Assembly: GCA_020912385.1 (NCBI GenBank)
Contig: CP087209.1
Location: forward strand, 1,984,001 to 2,048,000
DNA length: 64,000 nt
DNA from: Neofusicoccum parvum
Lineage: Eukaryota > Ascomycota > Dothideomycetes > Botryosphaeriales > Botryosphaeriaceae
Direction: 5' to 3'
Part shown: one piece after another, positions 33,318 to 45,054 of the stretch
How positions within the stretch are numbered: position 1 is the stretch's first letter
Layout: each line of letters begins with the position of its first letter
The notes under the pieces: generated by a model
Told to the model about the DNA's origin: nothing
The model's input: the letters and a program-made list of their open reading frames with translations, nothing else
Databases searched by the model: none
Program-made: the position numbers and the translations under genes

Positions 33318-36086
33318 ATGGGTCTCAAATCCTACTTCGCCCCTCGCAAGGGCGAAGACAAGAAGAAGAAGAGTGCGGCCAAGACTGAGGTCACGAACGA
33401 GAAGGCTGTCGAGCCTCAAGCCGACAGCGTCCCGCCGCTCGACTCTCCGAGGCCCGCCTACCTGCCTGGCTCGAACAGCACCTCTCCCTATGGATCTCGT
33501 CCCAACTCCATGTACCGCAACTCTGGCATGGATCAGCTGAGCGAAATCAAGTGCGATGTTATGGTCAACTGGCTCCACTCCCAGCAGGAGGAGAAGCTGT
33601 GGTGCGCTGGCGAGTATGAGGAGGGTGTGGTGTTGAAGAAGGCCCGCGGATCGTACGCGTGCTGCCCCGCTGAGCTGGCAGAAGAGCCCAATGGCTTCCT
33701 GAAGGCCATCGAGCTGCTCAATGTTCGCGTAAGTTGTCTGCTACATCTGTCAGTTGAGCGTCACTAACCGCTCGCCGCCCAGGTTGCCATGACTGTCAAC
33801 ACCCGCGTCATCAAGATTCTGCTCCACAACAACAACCTCCCGTATGTCGAAATCCAGAGGGGCCTGCGCGTGCAGGTTCTTCCCGACATGTCCTTCCTGC
33901 CGCGCTGCCAGAAGCATCAGTTCGCAGCATTCATTGCCGACCGCGGTATCCTGGTCGTTTGGGAAGATCAGCCGAAGAAGCTGCTCGAGCGTGTTAGCAA
34001 CATTGAAGCAGCTCTCATGGACATGATATGGCAGGAAGGCGAAGATGAGGATGATGAGAAGAAGATGGCCTCGTATGAGGTCAACGAGTTCGACGACCCG
34101 GAGGCAGCCGAGGAGAAGCCCCGCAAAACCGTTCTGATCCAAGCGCTGATCACTGCTTGTACCATGATCGTCACCTGCGCTGCAATTGGCTCCGGTTGGC
34201 GTGAGGTCGCTGTCCAATTGCAGGTGGATGGCAACTACATTCGCCTTGCATTTGCCGCTGTTGTGATTCCTCAGGTCTGGCTGTCCCTGGTACGTATCTC
34301 CTCTCGCATTTGATTGGCGCTCTGGCTAATGCACGCGTAGTTCTTCTTCCAAGCTCTGGTCGGAAACGTTGCCCAGATCATCGGACCTATCGGCCAAGTC
34401 CATGAGAACAGCAAGTACTACTCTGGTATTGCTCCCCGCCGCCTGAACCGCGATACTTCTGCTCTTCCCCACGTGACCATCCAGGCTCCGGTCTACAAGG
34501 AAGGTCTTCATTCCGTCATTGAACCCACTATTCGTTCCATCAAGGCCGCCATCTCCACCTATGAAATGCAGGGCGGTACGGCAAACATCTTTGTCAACGA
34601 CGATGGTATGCAACTCCTCTCTGAGGAGGAGGCTCGCGCGCGTCAGGAATTCTACGACGAACACAACATTGGCTGGGTCGCTCGTCCTAAGCACAACCCC
34701 AAGCCTGCCGAGGGCGAAGAGGTTTTCTTGCGCCGCGGAAAGTTCAAGAAGGCCTCCAACATGAACTACGCTCTCTGGGTCTCCAACCGTGTCGAAGAGA
34801 AGTTGGTCCCTCTGCACCGCTCTGATTCTTGGACTCAAGACGACGAGGCTGCCGCCTACCGCAACGCTCTCGCCGAGGTCGTCGCTGAGGACGAAGGTCG
34901 CACCTGGGCCGACGGCAACATTCGTATGGGCGACTACATCCTGCTGATTGACTCCGATACCCGTGTCCCCAAGGACTGCTTCCTCGAGGCTGTTAGCGAG
35001 ATGGAGCAGTCTCCCCAGGTCGGCATCATCCAGTACTCCTCCGGTGTCATGAACGTCACGGACAGCTTCTTCGAGCGTGGCATTACCTACTTCACCAACT
35101 TGATCTACACGCAGATTCGCTACTCGGTCGCTGGCGGTGATGTCGCTCCCTTCGTTGGTCACAACGCTTGGCTGCGCTGGTCTGCGGTTCAGAACATCGC
35201 TTACGAGTGCAAGGACGATCACCGCGAGAAGTACTGGAGCGAGGCCACCGTGTCCGAGGATTTCGATATGGCTCTGCGTCTCCAAACTGAAGGCTACACC
35301 ATTCGCCTTGGCGCGTACAAGGGTGATGGCTACAAGGAGGGTGTGTCTCTTACGGTCTACGACGAGTTGGCACGTTGGGAAAAGTATGCCTACGGCTGCA
35401 GCGAACTGATCTTCCACCCCCTCCGCTACTGGCCTGTCCGTGGTCCCTTTACTAAGCTGTTCCGCAACTTCATCATGTCCGGCATGCCGCTCCCCTCGAA
35501 GCTCACCATCTTGGCTTACATTGGCACGTACTACGCCATCGGCTCCGCCTGGATCCTGACCCTGCTCAACTACTTCATCATTGGTTGGTTCAACGGCTAC
35601 TACGACCACTACTACACCTCTTCTTTCGAGATCTACTTCGGTATTGTCGTCGTCTTCAACGCTCTCGGCAACGTCGCCCTCGGTATCCTCCGTTACCGTA
35701 CCGAAGAGAAGGCCCTGATCCCTGCCTGGTTCGAGTGCTTCAAGTGGGTGCCGATGATGACCTGCTTCCTGGGCGGTCTTTCTCTGCACGTCTCGCAAGC
35801 CATCCTCTGCCACATGTTCTCCATTGACATGTCTTGGGGTGCGACATCCAAGGAAGCCGAGAACATCTCGTTCTTCGAGGAGATCCCGCGTGTGCTCAAG
35901 CGTTTCAAGTTCACCTTCATCTTCTGCATCGCCTGCATCGCCCTCATGATCTGCGGCGCCATCGTCTTCCCTCCGCTCTGGCAGGTCAAGACTTTCGTCG
36001 CCATCTGGCCGCTGTGCACCATCGTCGCGTGCCACCTGCTCCTCCCCATCGCGCTGAACCCGAACTTGATGCTGTTCACGTGGTAA
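33318..36086 (+). CDS. membrane glycosyltransferase family 2 (chitin/cellulose-synthase-like)
   Basis: Exons 33318-33728, 33783-34289 and 34341-36086, with introns of 54 and 51 bp; 887 residues. After a basic, disordered N-terminus come two membrane spans (residues about 245-310). The GT-A core follows: HVTIQAPVYKEGL, NDDG, the metal-binding DSD in LLIDSDTRVP (near 509), SEDFDMALRLQTEG (catalytic-base region, near 612), and RWEKYAYGCSEL (near 651), which stands where processive GT2 enzymes have Q-x-x-R-W. At least five more spans complete the C-terminus. It should polymerise a sugar from a UDP donor at the plasma membrane; product unknown. A hyphal-growth GT2 required for plant infection is known in Zymoseptoria and Fusarium and may be the orthologue. 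I cannot confirm this. Confidence 0.9.
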
Positions 36087-39000
36087 ACGATCCCAACCAC
36101 ACTGTCCCCGGTTGGGAGAGTAATGCGGAGGAGAGTGATGTCAATCCGCGAGGGATTCCCGGTGGATCTTTCGCAGGATATTTTCCTTTTTGTTCATTTT
36201 ATAGACGGGATGGGTACACCCTTCATGACCGGATGAGCACGGCCTTTGTTTTTTGGGATTGATGATATGAAATCACTCATTGAGATACCACGGAACACAG
36301 AAAAACTGTTAGATGGAGCGTAATGTCTTTTGGGCTTGTCTTTCTCGCTCTGTATGCAAAGTATATAGGAATGACGAATGACTCAAACAAAATGGTGTGC
36401 CACTTGTCAAGCCTGTCCGTGGTTCTTGGTGTTGTGCCAAGGGTTATCATCCGCCATTTCGGCTCTCAAGCCCCTTTTCCTGACCCCATTTCCCGCTCCC
36501 ACTCCTGGAGCTCATGCTCCCTGCTTAATTGTATTCAAAGTCTTTAATACATTTCACCATTTAGAGACGGACCTACTCATTGGGTGACATGGTCCTTATC
36601 GCACGTGTCTTGTCGTTGCGGCTCGGCGTAGGAGTTAGCGTCCCCCTTTTTGACGATGATGGTGGTGGGGAAGGGTGCGGAACACCCGCATACTCTAAGC
36701 CACACCTCTGCTTCCTCGCACACTTGCACAGGGTATACATCTTGAGTTAGTCAATTTTTCTCGTTTCCTAGACGATTCAATGCTTCAGATGCGAGAGCAG
36801 TCCAAGGTACCGGAGTGGTGAAAAGGTCATTCTATGGCAGGCAAGTATCGAATTTCAAGGCTCGATGGAAGCTTGGTTTACCAATAGCTGCGATATTGTT
36901 ACACAAACACAATTATAAAGTAATCAGTCGGATCACACGAAGTCCATATGATTGAGTGTGGTGAGTTTGTAATTCAAGGGTTTCTATTGTTCGCAGGCTC
37001 TGGCACGTGATGGACCTCAACCTTGGTCGACTTGCAATTCCGAATCCCACTGGTCTCCAGTATACCACGCTCAAGGGTTTTCCGCCGACTATCCGGCAAT
37101 TTGTGGCACATTAGCGCTTGGACGGGCGGCCGAGAGACTGTTACCTGGATGTCAGCTACTGGAGCGACGATCGCAAAGTAGGAGAAGTGCGTGATGAGCA
37201 CAAGATGGAGAGAAGCCAGTGCCAGTGAAAGGAGAGGACACAAGGATGTGAAAAGGCTTGTGTTGAACACTGACCTGGCAAGCGCCGCACGCGTCTCCAT
37301 TCTGCCAGACGTAGTTGCGGCAACCATGGGAGTCCTGAAGAGATCACAGAGCTATCAGCAGAGCACTTTCGGCAGTCAAAGGGGAGAGCTCAACCCAGTA
37401 GGCGCAGGCATAGCGGCTGTAGCCTTCACCTTCAGGCATCGTGACTATGGTGTAGAAGTGTTTGGATGGAGAGCGAGAGAGCTTTTCTGTGAATCTAGCG
37501 CTAGCGCGATGGAAAGGGCTCAAAGGTATTCAGTGACAATTCGCACTCCTCCTCAGGAACGTAGCCAGAGTCTTATATATGCAGAAGGATATCGTTTGGC
37601 AAGCTTCCGTGTTCAATCCGGCAGTGACAAATACCACATTACTCCATAAGAGCACACGCGTAACGTGCTATCCCGCATGACCGCTTCCTCCACATATTTC
37701 CGTGGGGGGAATGGAAACTGTGACGCGGCAACCTTGTAAGGTTCTCTTGACGATAATAATGGCCTATATAAATTTTCCATTGAAGGGAGATATTGTCTTT
37801 GTCGGTGCATGTGAAGATGACACCACCGTATCTGTTGATTCTCGTCGGTTGGAGGAGAGGGGGCAAGCCGTAAGAACCTGCATCATTAGTCAGGCAAATG
37901 TGGCGTTCAAGTGCTGATGAGGGTCCCATAAGTGGACCCCACGCGTCACACTCAGCCTCGATCATGTTTTCTATTCCATGTTTGGTGCTAGTACCGCGTG
38001 GAAGTGATGGGATTTGACGATCCCTCCTCGTTTTCATCTTTAGCTGGACGCACAAGCCGTCACCACCTAACCGGAAAACACATCCTTGCAGTTTGTGAGG
38101 ACACCCGCTCCTCCGTCACCTTCCTTTCCGTTATCGTGAACCATGCCAAACTTCGCAGTTGTCACTCAAACACGTTGGCACGGAAAATTCGGGTGACATC
38201 CGAGAAGTAACACTTAGTAATACACCGGCATCACGTTTGAAGCCGCAGTGAGTCAAAACGTCTACCCGGACGGCTCTGTCAGCCTCAAAGCTGCGCTTAC
38301 GCATCTGAGAAGATTCCCCAAGTCTCCACATATCACTTTCATATGAGTGTTCACCTCTCAACTGGGAACAATGATGCACCTTATCATAGCCAAGAGGCTG
38401 TCTGAAGGAATAGTTTGAGCTTCAAAGAGCCGCACCACGCTTCCAAGAGCAAAATACAACATAACGTTACAGATCGCTAGCAGGGGCCTGTTTGCAGCAC
38501 GGCGAATTCGGCACTCCAGCATCTCCGATGATGCTTCCAGCACGGCTATCACAAGTAGATTGACAAGCGGTGGCGCAGAAAAGAGGAGAAGATCGACTTT
38601 GTGAAGAAAATATGGCGTGATATTCTCTGCATGTGCCGGACGGACATAGCCGATCACTGGGCTGAGAATTGCCCCCGAGATGTGATTCTGATTTTTGCCA
38701 TCAGAATTGTCGATGAAATTCACGCCTGAACTTTCATTCGCATCTTTTGCCGCCTTGGCTGTCCTCTTTCGGATGGTACGGTTAAGTCGGTCGCCATTGA
38801 GGCACAGTCAGGGGCTATTTTCAGTCTCCTTTCACGTCGGAAGGCAGCTTCGAAGACCGTCATTCGAGTGGTCTAGGAGAGCGAGCAGTTGAATGTTTCA
38901 AGAAGCGGTCTCTCGTTGGTGATTTTCAAAATCACTCTGCGGGCATGCAAGGTCCGTGGTTGTGCTCCAGAGACCAAAGCCAGCAGATGGGAGGAGCACA

Positions 39001-39302
39001 AGAGAGTAGCCCATTTTTGTATGCTTCGTCACACCATAGGCTCCACTTTTCATCCCACCCAGGTTGGTGGAACGACTGGGGGCTCATCCCGACCATGTAT
39101 CTCGGTTCCATAACCGCATCGGCCTAGCCAAACCATTGTATCCTTTTACAGCAATTTGATCAACACTGCATGCGTCCAGCCGTCAGCCTGCCGCGGGCAT
39201 TTCAGAGTCCAATCGCGAATTTTCTTCCATTGACAAATACAACTGAGTTATATATCGCGCAGTCTACTCATGGATTCCCGCGGACCAGGACCCACCACCC
39301 TA
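36087..39302. other. 3.2-kb intergenic region between convergent genes
   Basis: No ORF with coherent composition or splicing was found on either strand. It begins with the glycosyltransferase 3' UTR. A stretch near 36776-36795 (GATTCAATGCTTCAGATG) faintly resembles one ILE arm but has no partner arm. Near-random base composition suggests plain spacer. Confidence 0.45.
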
Positions 39303-40256
39303 TCAAATATCCCAATCAATCTCAAATTCGTCGATGCTGTCACGCTTCTGTTGTCTCGGCTCCTCGTTTGCTACGACCTTTTCAGGTGCCTCCTCCTTCA
39401 CGCCCTCCACCTGCGCCGCAACAGCGTCCCCATTATCATTACCTTTCTTCCCACCCTTCCCAGCACTCCCCTCAGTCTTCCTCTTCTTCACCACCTGCTC
39501 ATCCTCCTCACCAAACCCTCGCTTCTTCTTACCATTATCCTTACCCTTCCCTCTCTTCCTCTTCCCCTTCCCCTTCCCACCCCACTCCTCATCCTCCAAC
39601 CACTCATCCCCCTCGTCCTCGTCCTCCTCCCCCTCCCCAACCCACTCCTCCTCATCCTCCCCCTCACTCACACCCTCCCCCCACCCACTCACACAACCCA
39701 CCACCCCTTCCGCCACATATTTCCACCCCTCCCTCTCCCCCGCCAACTCCCCCAAATCCCACCCGCAGCCCCTCCCCACCTCCTCCAGCAACCCCGCCAC
39801 CTCGCCGTGCACCCCGTCCAGCTCGCCGACCCGCTCCACGAACCCCGCCAGCCCCTCCTCGACGGCGTCGGCCTCGCTGGCCGCGCCCTCGGCGATGGCG
39901 GCGAGCGCCGCTTCGAGCTGGGCTGACAGGTCGGCGAGGAGCGCGGCGGCGGGGCGCAGGAGGGTGAGGATGGTGGCGGCGGTTCCGCCGTCGTCGCCAT
40001 CGGCTGCGTCGTTGGCGACGGCGGCGACGGTGGTGGTGGTGGTGGTGGTGGTGGTGGTGGTGGGTGCTGTATCAGCGACGGCGATGGCGGCGGTGTTGTC
40101 TGCGGCTGTCGTTGTTGCGGTGGCGGCCTGCGCCGGTGTTTTGTGGAGAGATGAATGTACGTCTGCGGAGGAGGGTTTGGTGGATGGAGGAGCCTTCTTC
40201 CGGGAGGCTTTTGGCTGTCTCAGCTTTTTGGTGGAGGCTCGTGTTGTTCGAGGCAT
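39303..40256 (-). CDS. low-complexity acidic/basic protein, probably nuclear
   Basis: A 317-residue single-exon ORF. A basic Thr/Ser/Lys-rich start (residues 1-40) is followed by an Ala/Thr-rich stretch with a run of eleven Thr encoded by (GGT)n at 40029-40062 on the plus strand. Next is a predicted helical segment of about 90 residues (LLRPAAALLADLSAQLEAAL onward), an acidic run (EGEEDEDEGDEWLEDEE), and Lys/Arg/Gly blocks that look like nuclear localisation signals (KGKRKRGKGK, KKRKTEG). It ends DSIDEFEIDWDI. I do not recognise a family. The ATG at 40256 fits the change from AT-rich leader to coding composition. Orphan low-complexity ORFs can be artefacts, so confidence is moderate. Confidence 0.6.
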   Translation of the reverse strand: MPRTTRASTKKLRQPKASRKKAPPSTKPSSADVHSSLHKTPAQAATATTTAADNTAAIAVADTAPTTTTTTTTTTTVAAVANDAADGDDGGTAATILTLLRPAAALLADLSAQLEAALAAIAEGAASEADAVEEGLAGFVERVGELDGVHGEVAGLLEEVGRGCGWDLGELAGEREGWKYVAEGVVGCVSGWGEGVSEGEDEEEWVGEGEEDEDEGDEWLEDEEWGGKGKGKRKRGKGKDNGKKKRGFGEEDEQVVKKRKTEGSAGKGGKKGNDNGDAVAAQVEGVKEEAPEKVVANEEPRQQKRDSIDEFEIDWDI

Positions 40257-40622
40257 TCTTGTAAGCTGATGTTGTTGCTGGTGTATATGGGTGAAAGTGG
40301 TAATCTTCAAGTCAGTGAAAAATGAAACGTAGTTGTCTGAAAGTTTGTCAATGGTGTAAGGGATGGTGCGAAAGAAAAGCGTCGTAGTCTGTGAGCATGC
40401 CTTTGTCTGACCTCCATCTTTGTCTCTACCAAATTTGGTCACAGCCTTCATGCACGACCTCGTCCTTTGTGCCTGAAAGGACATTAAACAACACCAACCA
40501 CGAACACTCAGGAAGTACAAGAATCGACACTATCCAAATTTCATTATGAGACCCAAGACTTTACACTATGTCATATCCAAATTAGGTACGCGAGAAAAAC
40601 ATCATCCGAAATCATACCTGAC
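40257..40622. other. short intergenic region
   Basis: About 370 bp separating the 3' end of the ceramidase gene from the leader of the low-complexity gene, both on the minus strand. No distinct element seen. Confidence 0.4.
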
Positions 40623-43038
40623 CTATGCAATCGTAAATGTACCACTGGTTCCGTTAAAGGCCGTAATGGCGCCGCCGACAGCCTTCGAGTCTCCGTAATA
40701 CCTAACCCTATACGTTCCAGCCGCCGTGCTTTCACTGGTCTCCCAGGTGATGGTCACTTGGCTCGTTCCCAAAACCGTCGACACACGCTTCCATTCGTAC
40801 ACAATCTCCCAGTCAGAATCGTCAATAACCTGAGTCCAGGTATCGCCATCCTGCTGCTCGATAGCGGCGAAGGTCCCTTCGAGACGGAAGTTGTTGCGCG
40901 GGTTGGCGCCGACAAAGGTAGCCGTGACGACGTCGCCGGCCGAGTATGAGGAGCTAACGTCGGTCACGACGTCTCCGAAACTCTTGCCGATACCAGCGGA
41001 ATCGAATACAACGCCGGTGATTAAATTCAAGCTGTTGTCGCGGTTGTCGGGAGGAGAGGGACCAACGGGCGGAGCTCCGCTCGCGGAGGGTCCGAGGTAC
41101 GGCAGGTAGGTCAAGGTGAGGTTGATGTAAGCATCGAGGGTGTGTTGTCCATACAGGGTAGACGCGCCTTCGTAGCGCTGGACGCCGTACTCCTCAGGTG
41201 TAGCGATATAGTGCGCGTAGGTGTTTGCCGGGCCACCAAGCACGACGATGGGGTCGGGGCTACCTTCGCTGGAGAGCAGATCGCTCGACGTAACTTCGTT
41301 GGCCACAGCCTCGCGCCACCGTCGTCCGGACATGGTGGTAGCCTCACCAGGGCTGACGATGATGAACAGCTGGCCCACGCGAAGGGTTTGGATGTTCACA
41401 ATGTTAGGTGCCCACTGGTAGGGCACGGTGCTGGCGCCAACGTCGAGGAGGATGGGCTTGGGCTGCTGGCATTTGATCTGGTCAACGCTCGGCACATGGA
41501 CGAGACTTCCAACAACGTTCCAGAATGGGTTGTCCGGGGCACCAGTGTCGTTTTGGGTGAAGTCAAAGGCACCGGGGCCATCGGTAGTGCCCGCCGCGAA
41601 GGAGTTGCCCATAGCAGCAGAGCAGGTCCGCACGATGCTTCCGTTTGAAAGAGCGAAGGTGTAGTTGGAGAAGTCGGCAAAAGAATGGAAGGATCCAATC
41701 GAGCCAGAAATGGCGGTGCTGCTGGAGTCCATGGATGAGTACAGGTCCAATGCACCTGCAGACTGCCTGCGACCGATCTCGTAGCAGCTCTTAGTACCTC
41801 CGTCGTTCAGACCCCAGGCTGGACCTCTGCCGTGGCATGGCTGACTTCTTCCGCCGCAAGTACTATTTTCAAGCGTGCACTGCGTACCACTACCGTCCTC
41901 ACACCAGGCACCTTCAACGTTCGGGCTGGTGTCACCAACGTTGGCTTGAGAGAAGCCAGCGACAAAGCCCTCGGCAGCGTTTGAATTGCTCGTCATCTCC
42001 TTCTCGAACAGGTAGGCAGCGACACCCTTGTTGTCACCAGTAATCAAAGTCTGGTTACCAAGCATAGATGTGCCGTGGACAGGGAACCAGGATAGGACGC
42101 CCATATCCTTGCCGTCGCTGGCCCGTTGGAAACGCAGTAATGTCATGGTTTTATCCACGTTGTCGGAGTACTTGGCACGCTCCTCCTCAGGGTTGGCCAG
42201 GTAGGCCCACAGACTACGGTTGATGTTGGCGTCCTCGATAGTCGTGGTGCCAACGCTCAACGTTCCAGTCGTGAGGCTTTCCTGTGCGCGCTGGATAGAC
42301 AGCAGAGCTCCATCGACGATGGCCTGGTAGCTCGCCTTCTCAAAACCCAGACTGGTGATCTGCGGCAACAGGTAGTTCAACCAAGCTCCAGGGCCGGAAT
42401 GCGAGTGCGTGCCGGTCACAGCCACGTTCGCATTGCCATACATGGTGTAGTTGTCGCCCAAGCTCGCCAGGCCTTCCAAGATGCCATTTCTGACGGCGAT
42501 ATCTCCGGATTGGGTGTCGAGGACGAGATAGACGAAGCGCTCGTCCGGGTTGTCGACGTTGCCGACGATGAAGGCGCGCGAGTAGATGCGCTGTCGCAGG
42601 CCGGTGCCGATCTGGCTGGCGTTGGCGTAACCCATGAGGTTGAGCTCCACGACGGGACTGTCTCAGAGCGTCAGTGGCTTGCAACGGGTGGCTTGCACAC
42701 TTGGATAGTTACCCGGTTATGTCTGCTTTTCCCACGCCGATCAGGTACTGGTCACCGCTGGCGGCGGCGGCGGCTGCGGCAGCTTCCTTGAGCTCGAAGA
42801 CGTGGGTTTGAGCTCCGTCGACATGCTGCCAGGCGCCGGACTGCTTCCAGTGCCAGTAGTCGACGGTGGGCAGGCCGAAGACAGAGATAAGTTGGAAGGC
42901 GAGGAACAACGAGAGACTAGCAGCCCCGAGAGCGAGCGCGATGTGAGTGCGCGCCATCCTGAAGAAGTCCTGGCACCCGGGAGAGTGCGGCTTCGGTGGC
43001 GGGCGCGAACTGCTGCTGGCACCCGGCTGGGGCGCCAT
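40623..43038 (-). CDS. neutral ceramidase, membrane-anchored
   Basis: Exons 43038-42713 and 42657-40623, with a 55-bp intron (GTAACT donor, GACAG acceptor); 786 residues. It hydrolyses the amide bond of ceramide to sphingosine and fatty acid. Seen: IGVGKADITGPVVELNLMGY at the start of the catalytic domain, split by the intron after TG; GTHSHSGPG (zinc-ligand histidines); and NVGDTSPNVEGAWC, the N-x-G-D-x-S-P-N motif with the nucleophile Ser. The C-terminal 160 residues form the Ig-like domain (TFVGANPRNNFRLEGTF). The N-terminus has no cleavable signal but one hydrophobic segment (residues about 31-54, HIALALGAASLSLFLAFQ) after about 30 polar residues. This predicts a type II membrane anchor with the enzyme in the secretory lumen or outside the cell. 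Divergent from the SPF27 gene. Confidence 0.95.
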
Positions 43039-43524
43039 GGCGGCGGCGGGCGGCGAGGCTCATATACTGAGAGACACGCTGAACCCCTGAGCGGGCGTGT
43101 GATAGATGGGAGCTGGGTGCGCTGTGACCCTGTTTCTTGTTCGGGCAAGCATAGTTGGCGGACCGCGGACGAGGATGGGTTGAGCTGGGCCCGGACGCGC
43201 GCTGATTGGGCGGGGCATGACGTGGGCGCGCGCGGGACAGGCACCGCGGACCGTTGCAGCGCGTCGCTTGGCCGAACCCTGCGCGCAAATCGGCCGGTGT
43301 AAAGCTTCGCACCCGCTGCCCATGCGCCCTCCCCAACCCTCCACGCGCCGCTTTAATATCGCCCTCCTCCACCTGCTCCATCCAGGCGTGCCGTCGGCCG
43401 ACCGCTCCCAAACCTTCCCCTAGGCCTATCGCCACCGCCTGCGCCCGCCGCCTCGCTATAATATTACCCTTCTGCGCCAGCTCTCCCCGCCTTCTATCTT
43501 GCCTCTAGCCAGCCGGCCGCGGCA
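43039..43524. promoter_or_regulatory. shared divergent promoter region, ceramidase / SPF27
   Basis: A 486-bp GC-rich interval between divergent starts. The SPF27 side is C/T-rich with a TATAATATT stretch near 43456. No other motif is claimed. Confidence 0.45.
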
Positions 43525-44262
43525 ATGCCTCTCATCCACGAGTCGCACGACTCACTGCCATGTGCGCGCGACCCCTCCCTCCCCTCCCTGGCTAGCCCGA
43601 TGACCCCATGGCCCCATGTCACCCTCCACCTTTCCACCCACCCAGCCTGCTAACCGAACCGGAACGCAGACGTCGACCTTCCGCTCACCGACACCGACCG
43701 CGCATCCGCCGCACGCCTCATCGACGCAGAGCTCGACCCCTCCGCCTCCACCGCGCTCCACCCCTCCGTCCCGACCTCGTATGAGCCCTCGTTCCCCTCG
43801 CTGGTCGCCGCCGAGCACGCCCGCCTGGCCGCCGGCGCGCCCAGGGAGGCCGGCAGCGGCGTCGACCTGGCGCGGTACGAGGCGCTCGACGCCCCGGACG
43901 CTGCTGCCGACCCGGACGCCTGGCGCGCCGCCCTGCGCCGGGCCTACACCTCGTCGACGTTCCTGTCGGCGCGCCTGACCAACCTGTCGCTGCTCGAGCG
44001 CTTCGGCAAGAACGCCTGGCTCGTCTCCAACGCCCAGCTCGAGGCCGTCCTGCGCGGCCTCGAGGCCGACCTGGCCCGCGCCCGCGACGACGTCGAGCTG
44101 GTCGAGCACGCCCGCAGGTCCGCCCAGGCCGCCGCCGGCCCGGAGATGGCCCTGCTGGAGGAGGGCTGGCGCACCGGCGTCAAGAGGGTCGTCGAGACCG
44201 AGGCCGCCGCCGAGGGCCTGCGTCGGCAAATCCTGGAGAAGAAGAGAGCCATGGCGCAGTAG
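43525..44262 (+). CDS. cwf7: pre-mRNA-splicing factor SPF27 (BCAS2/Cwf7 family)
   Basis: Exon 1 is 43525-43561 (37 nt) and exon 2 is 43670-44262; the intron is 108 bp (GTGCGC donor, ACGCAG acceptor). The product has 209 residues. The join gives HESHDSLPYVDLPLTD, the conserved beginning of the family. SPF27/BCAS2 is a small helical subunit of the Prp19 complex (NineTeen complex), required for spliceosome activation. Also seen: YEPSFPSLVAAEHARL, then a long C-terminal coiled coil (residues about 120-205) with NLSLLERFGKNAWLVSNAQL, a region well conserved in the family. Without the first exon the frame has no proper start, which is why the 12-codon first exon was sought. Length matches the family (about 200-225). 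Confidence 0.92.
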
Positions 44263-45054
44263 CGAGCGAAGCCAGCAAGGTACCGGGCCTAGGCGTACGA
44301 TAAGGAACAAAATTCGGTTATGCGGCATGCGCCAATGCCGGGGAGACATGCAAGGGTTAATGCATTGGATGATTGCGGTTGGCGTTCTGGGGCGTTTTGG
44401 GGAGATAAAAGCTCCAGTGTTTCTGCGAGGTCCCGCAGCCAGAAAAGTAGCATGTAGATAGCAGGCGTCTGCACGATATCGAAAAGACCCGGTTCGGTGG
44501 TCGACGTTCGGCGATACGCCGTAACGATGCATAAAGCCGAGGCATTATTGGTCGATGTTTCTCAAACACGCAGCGCACATCAGCCCAAATTACTCGCAAA
44601 TGAGTCGTGCAGCTTCTCCAAGGTAAAACGCCGAGCATGCCATTATGGGTCCCTACCAGACCGTTACAAATGTGGAAAGAGTAAAGAAGCTAGCTCCTCG
44701 CGTCGAGCGAGCGGAATTTAGGTAATAGGCCTAGCAGCAGTAGCAGTGGGAACGCCATTTCAAAACAATACACAACACCAAGCCTTCCGCGTCCATCTCC
44801 ATTCTCCGTTTCCCTCCTTCCAGAGCCTAGCCGAAAGATTTCCCCAACCAGCCAGAGTACCTCCTGTCGTCCTCCTGTTTATTCGTCACAATTCTCCGCC
44901 CATTGCCGTGAGCAAGAGACTGAGAGCCCGGAATTTACCATTTGTATCATGCCAATACCGATCGTGGCCCTCCTTCGTTGTTGTCATTGTTTGTGTCCGA
45001 CGAATTCCTCGACAAATTCCTGAATCCCAAATTTTCCAGTTGCCCTTTTTTTGT
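44263..45054. other. intergenic between convergent genes
   Basis: About 790 bp separating the 3' ends of SPF27 and the PKA regulatory subunit. Pyrimidine-rich towards 44,800-45,050, probably the 3' UTR of the minus-strand gene. No gene seen. Confidence 0.45.

Noticed and set aside
34326..36035. 569-codon frame antisense to the GT2 gene
   Set aside because: It mirrors the third exon of a gene with unmistakable GT2 motifs and shows no domain of its own.
36776..36795. GATTCAATGCTTCAGATG resembling one ILE arm
   Set aside because: No partner arm or ATGGGTTTGG block within 150 bp, so it is not counted as a family member.
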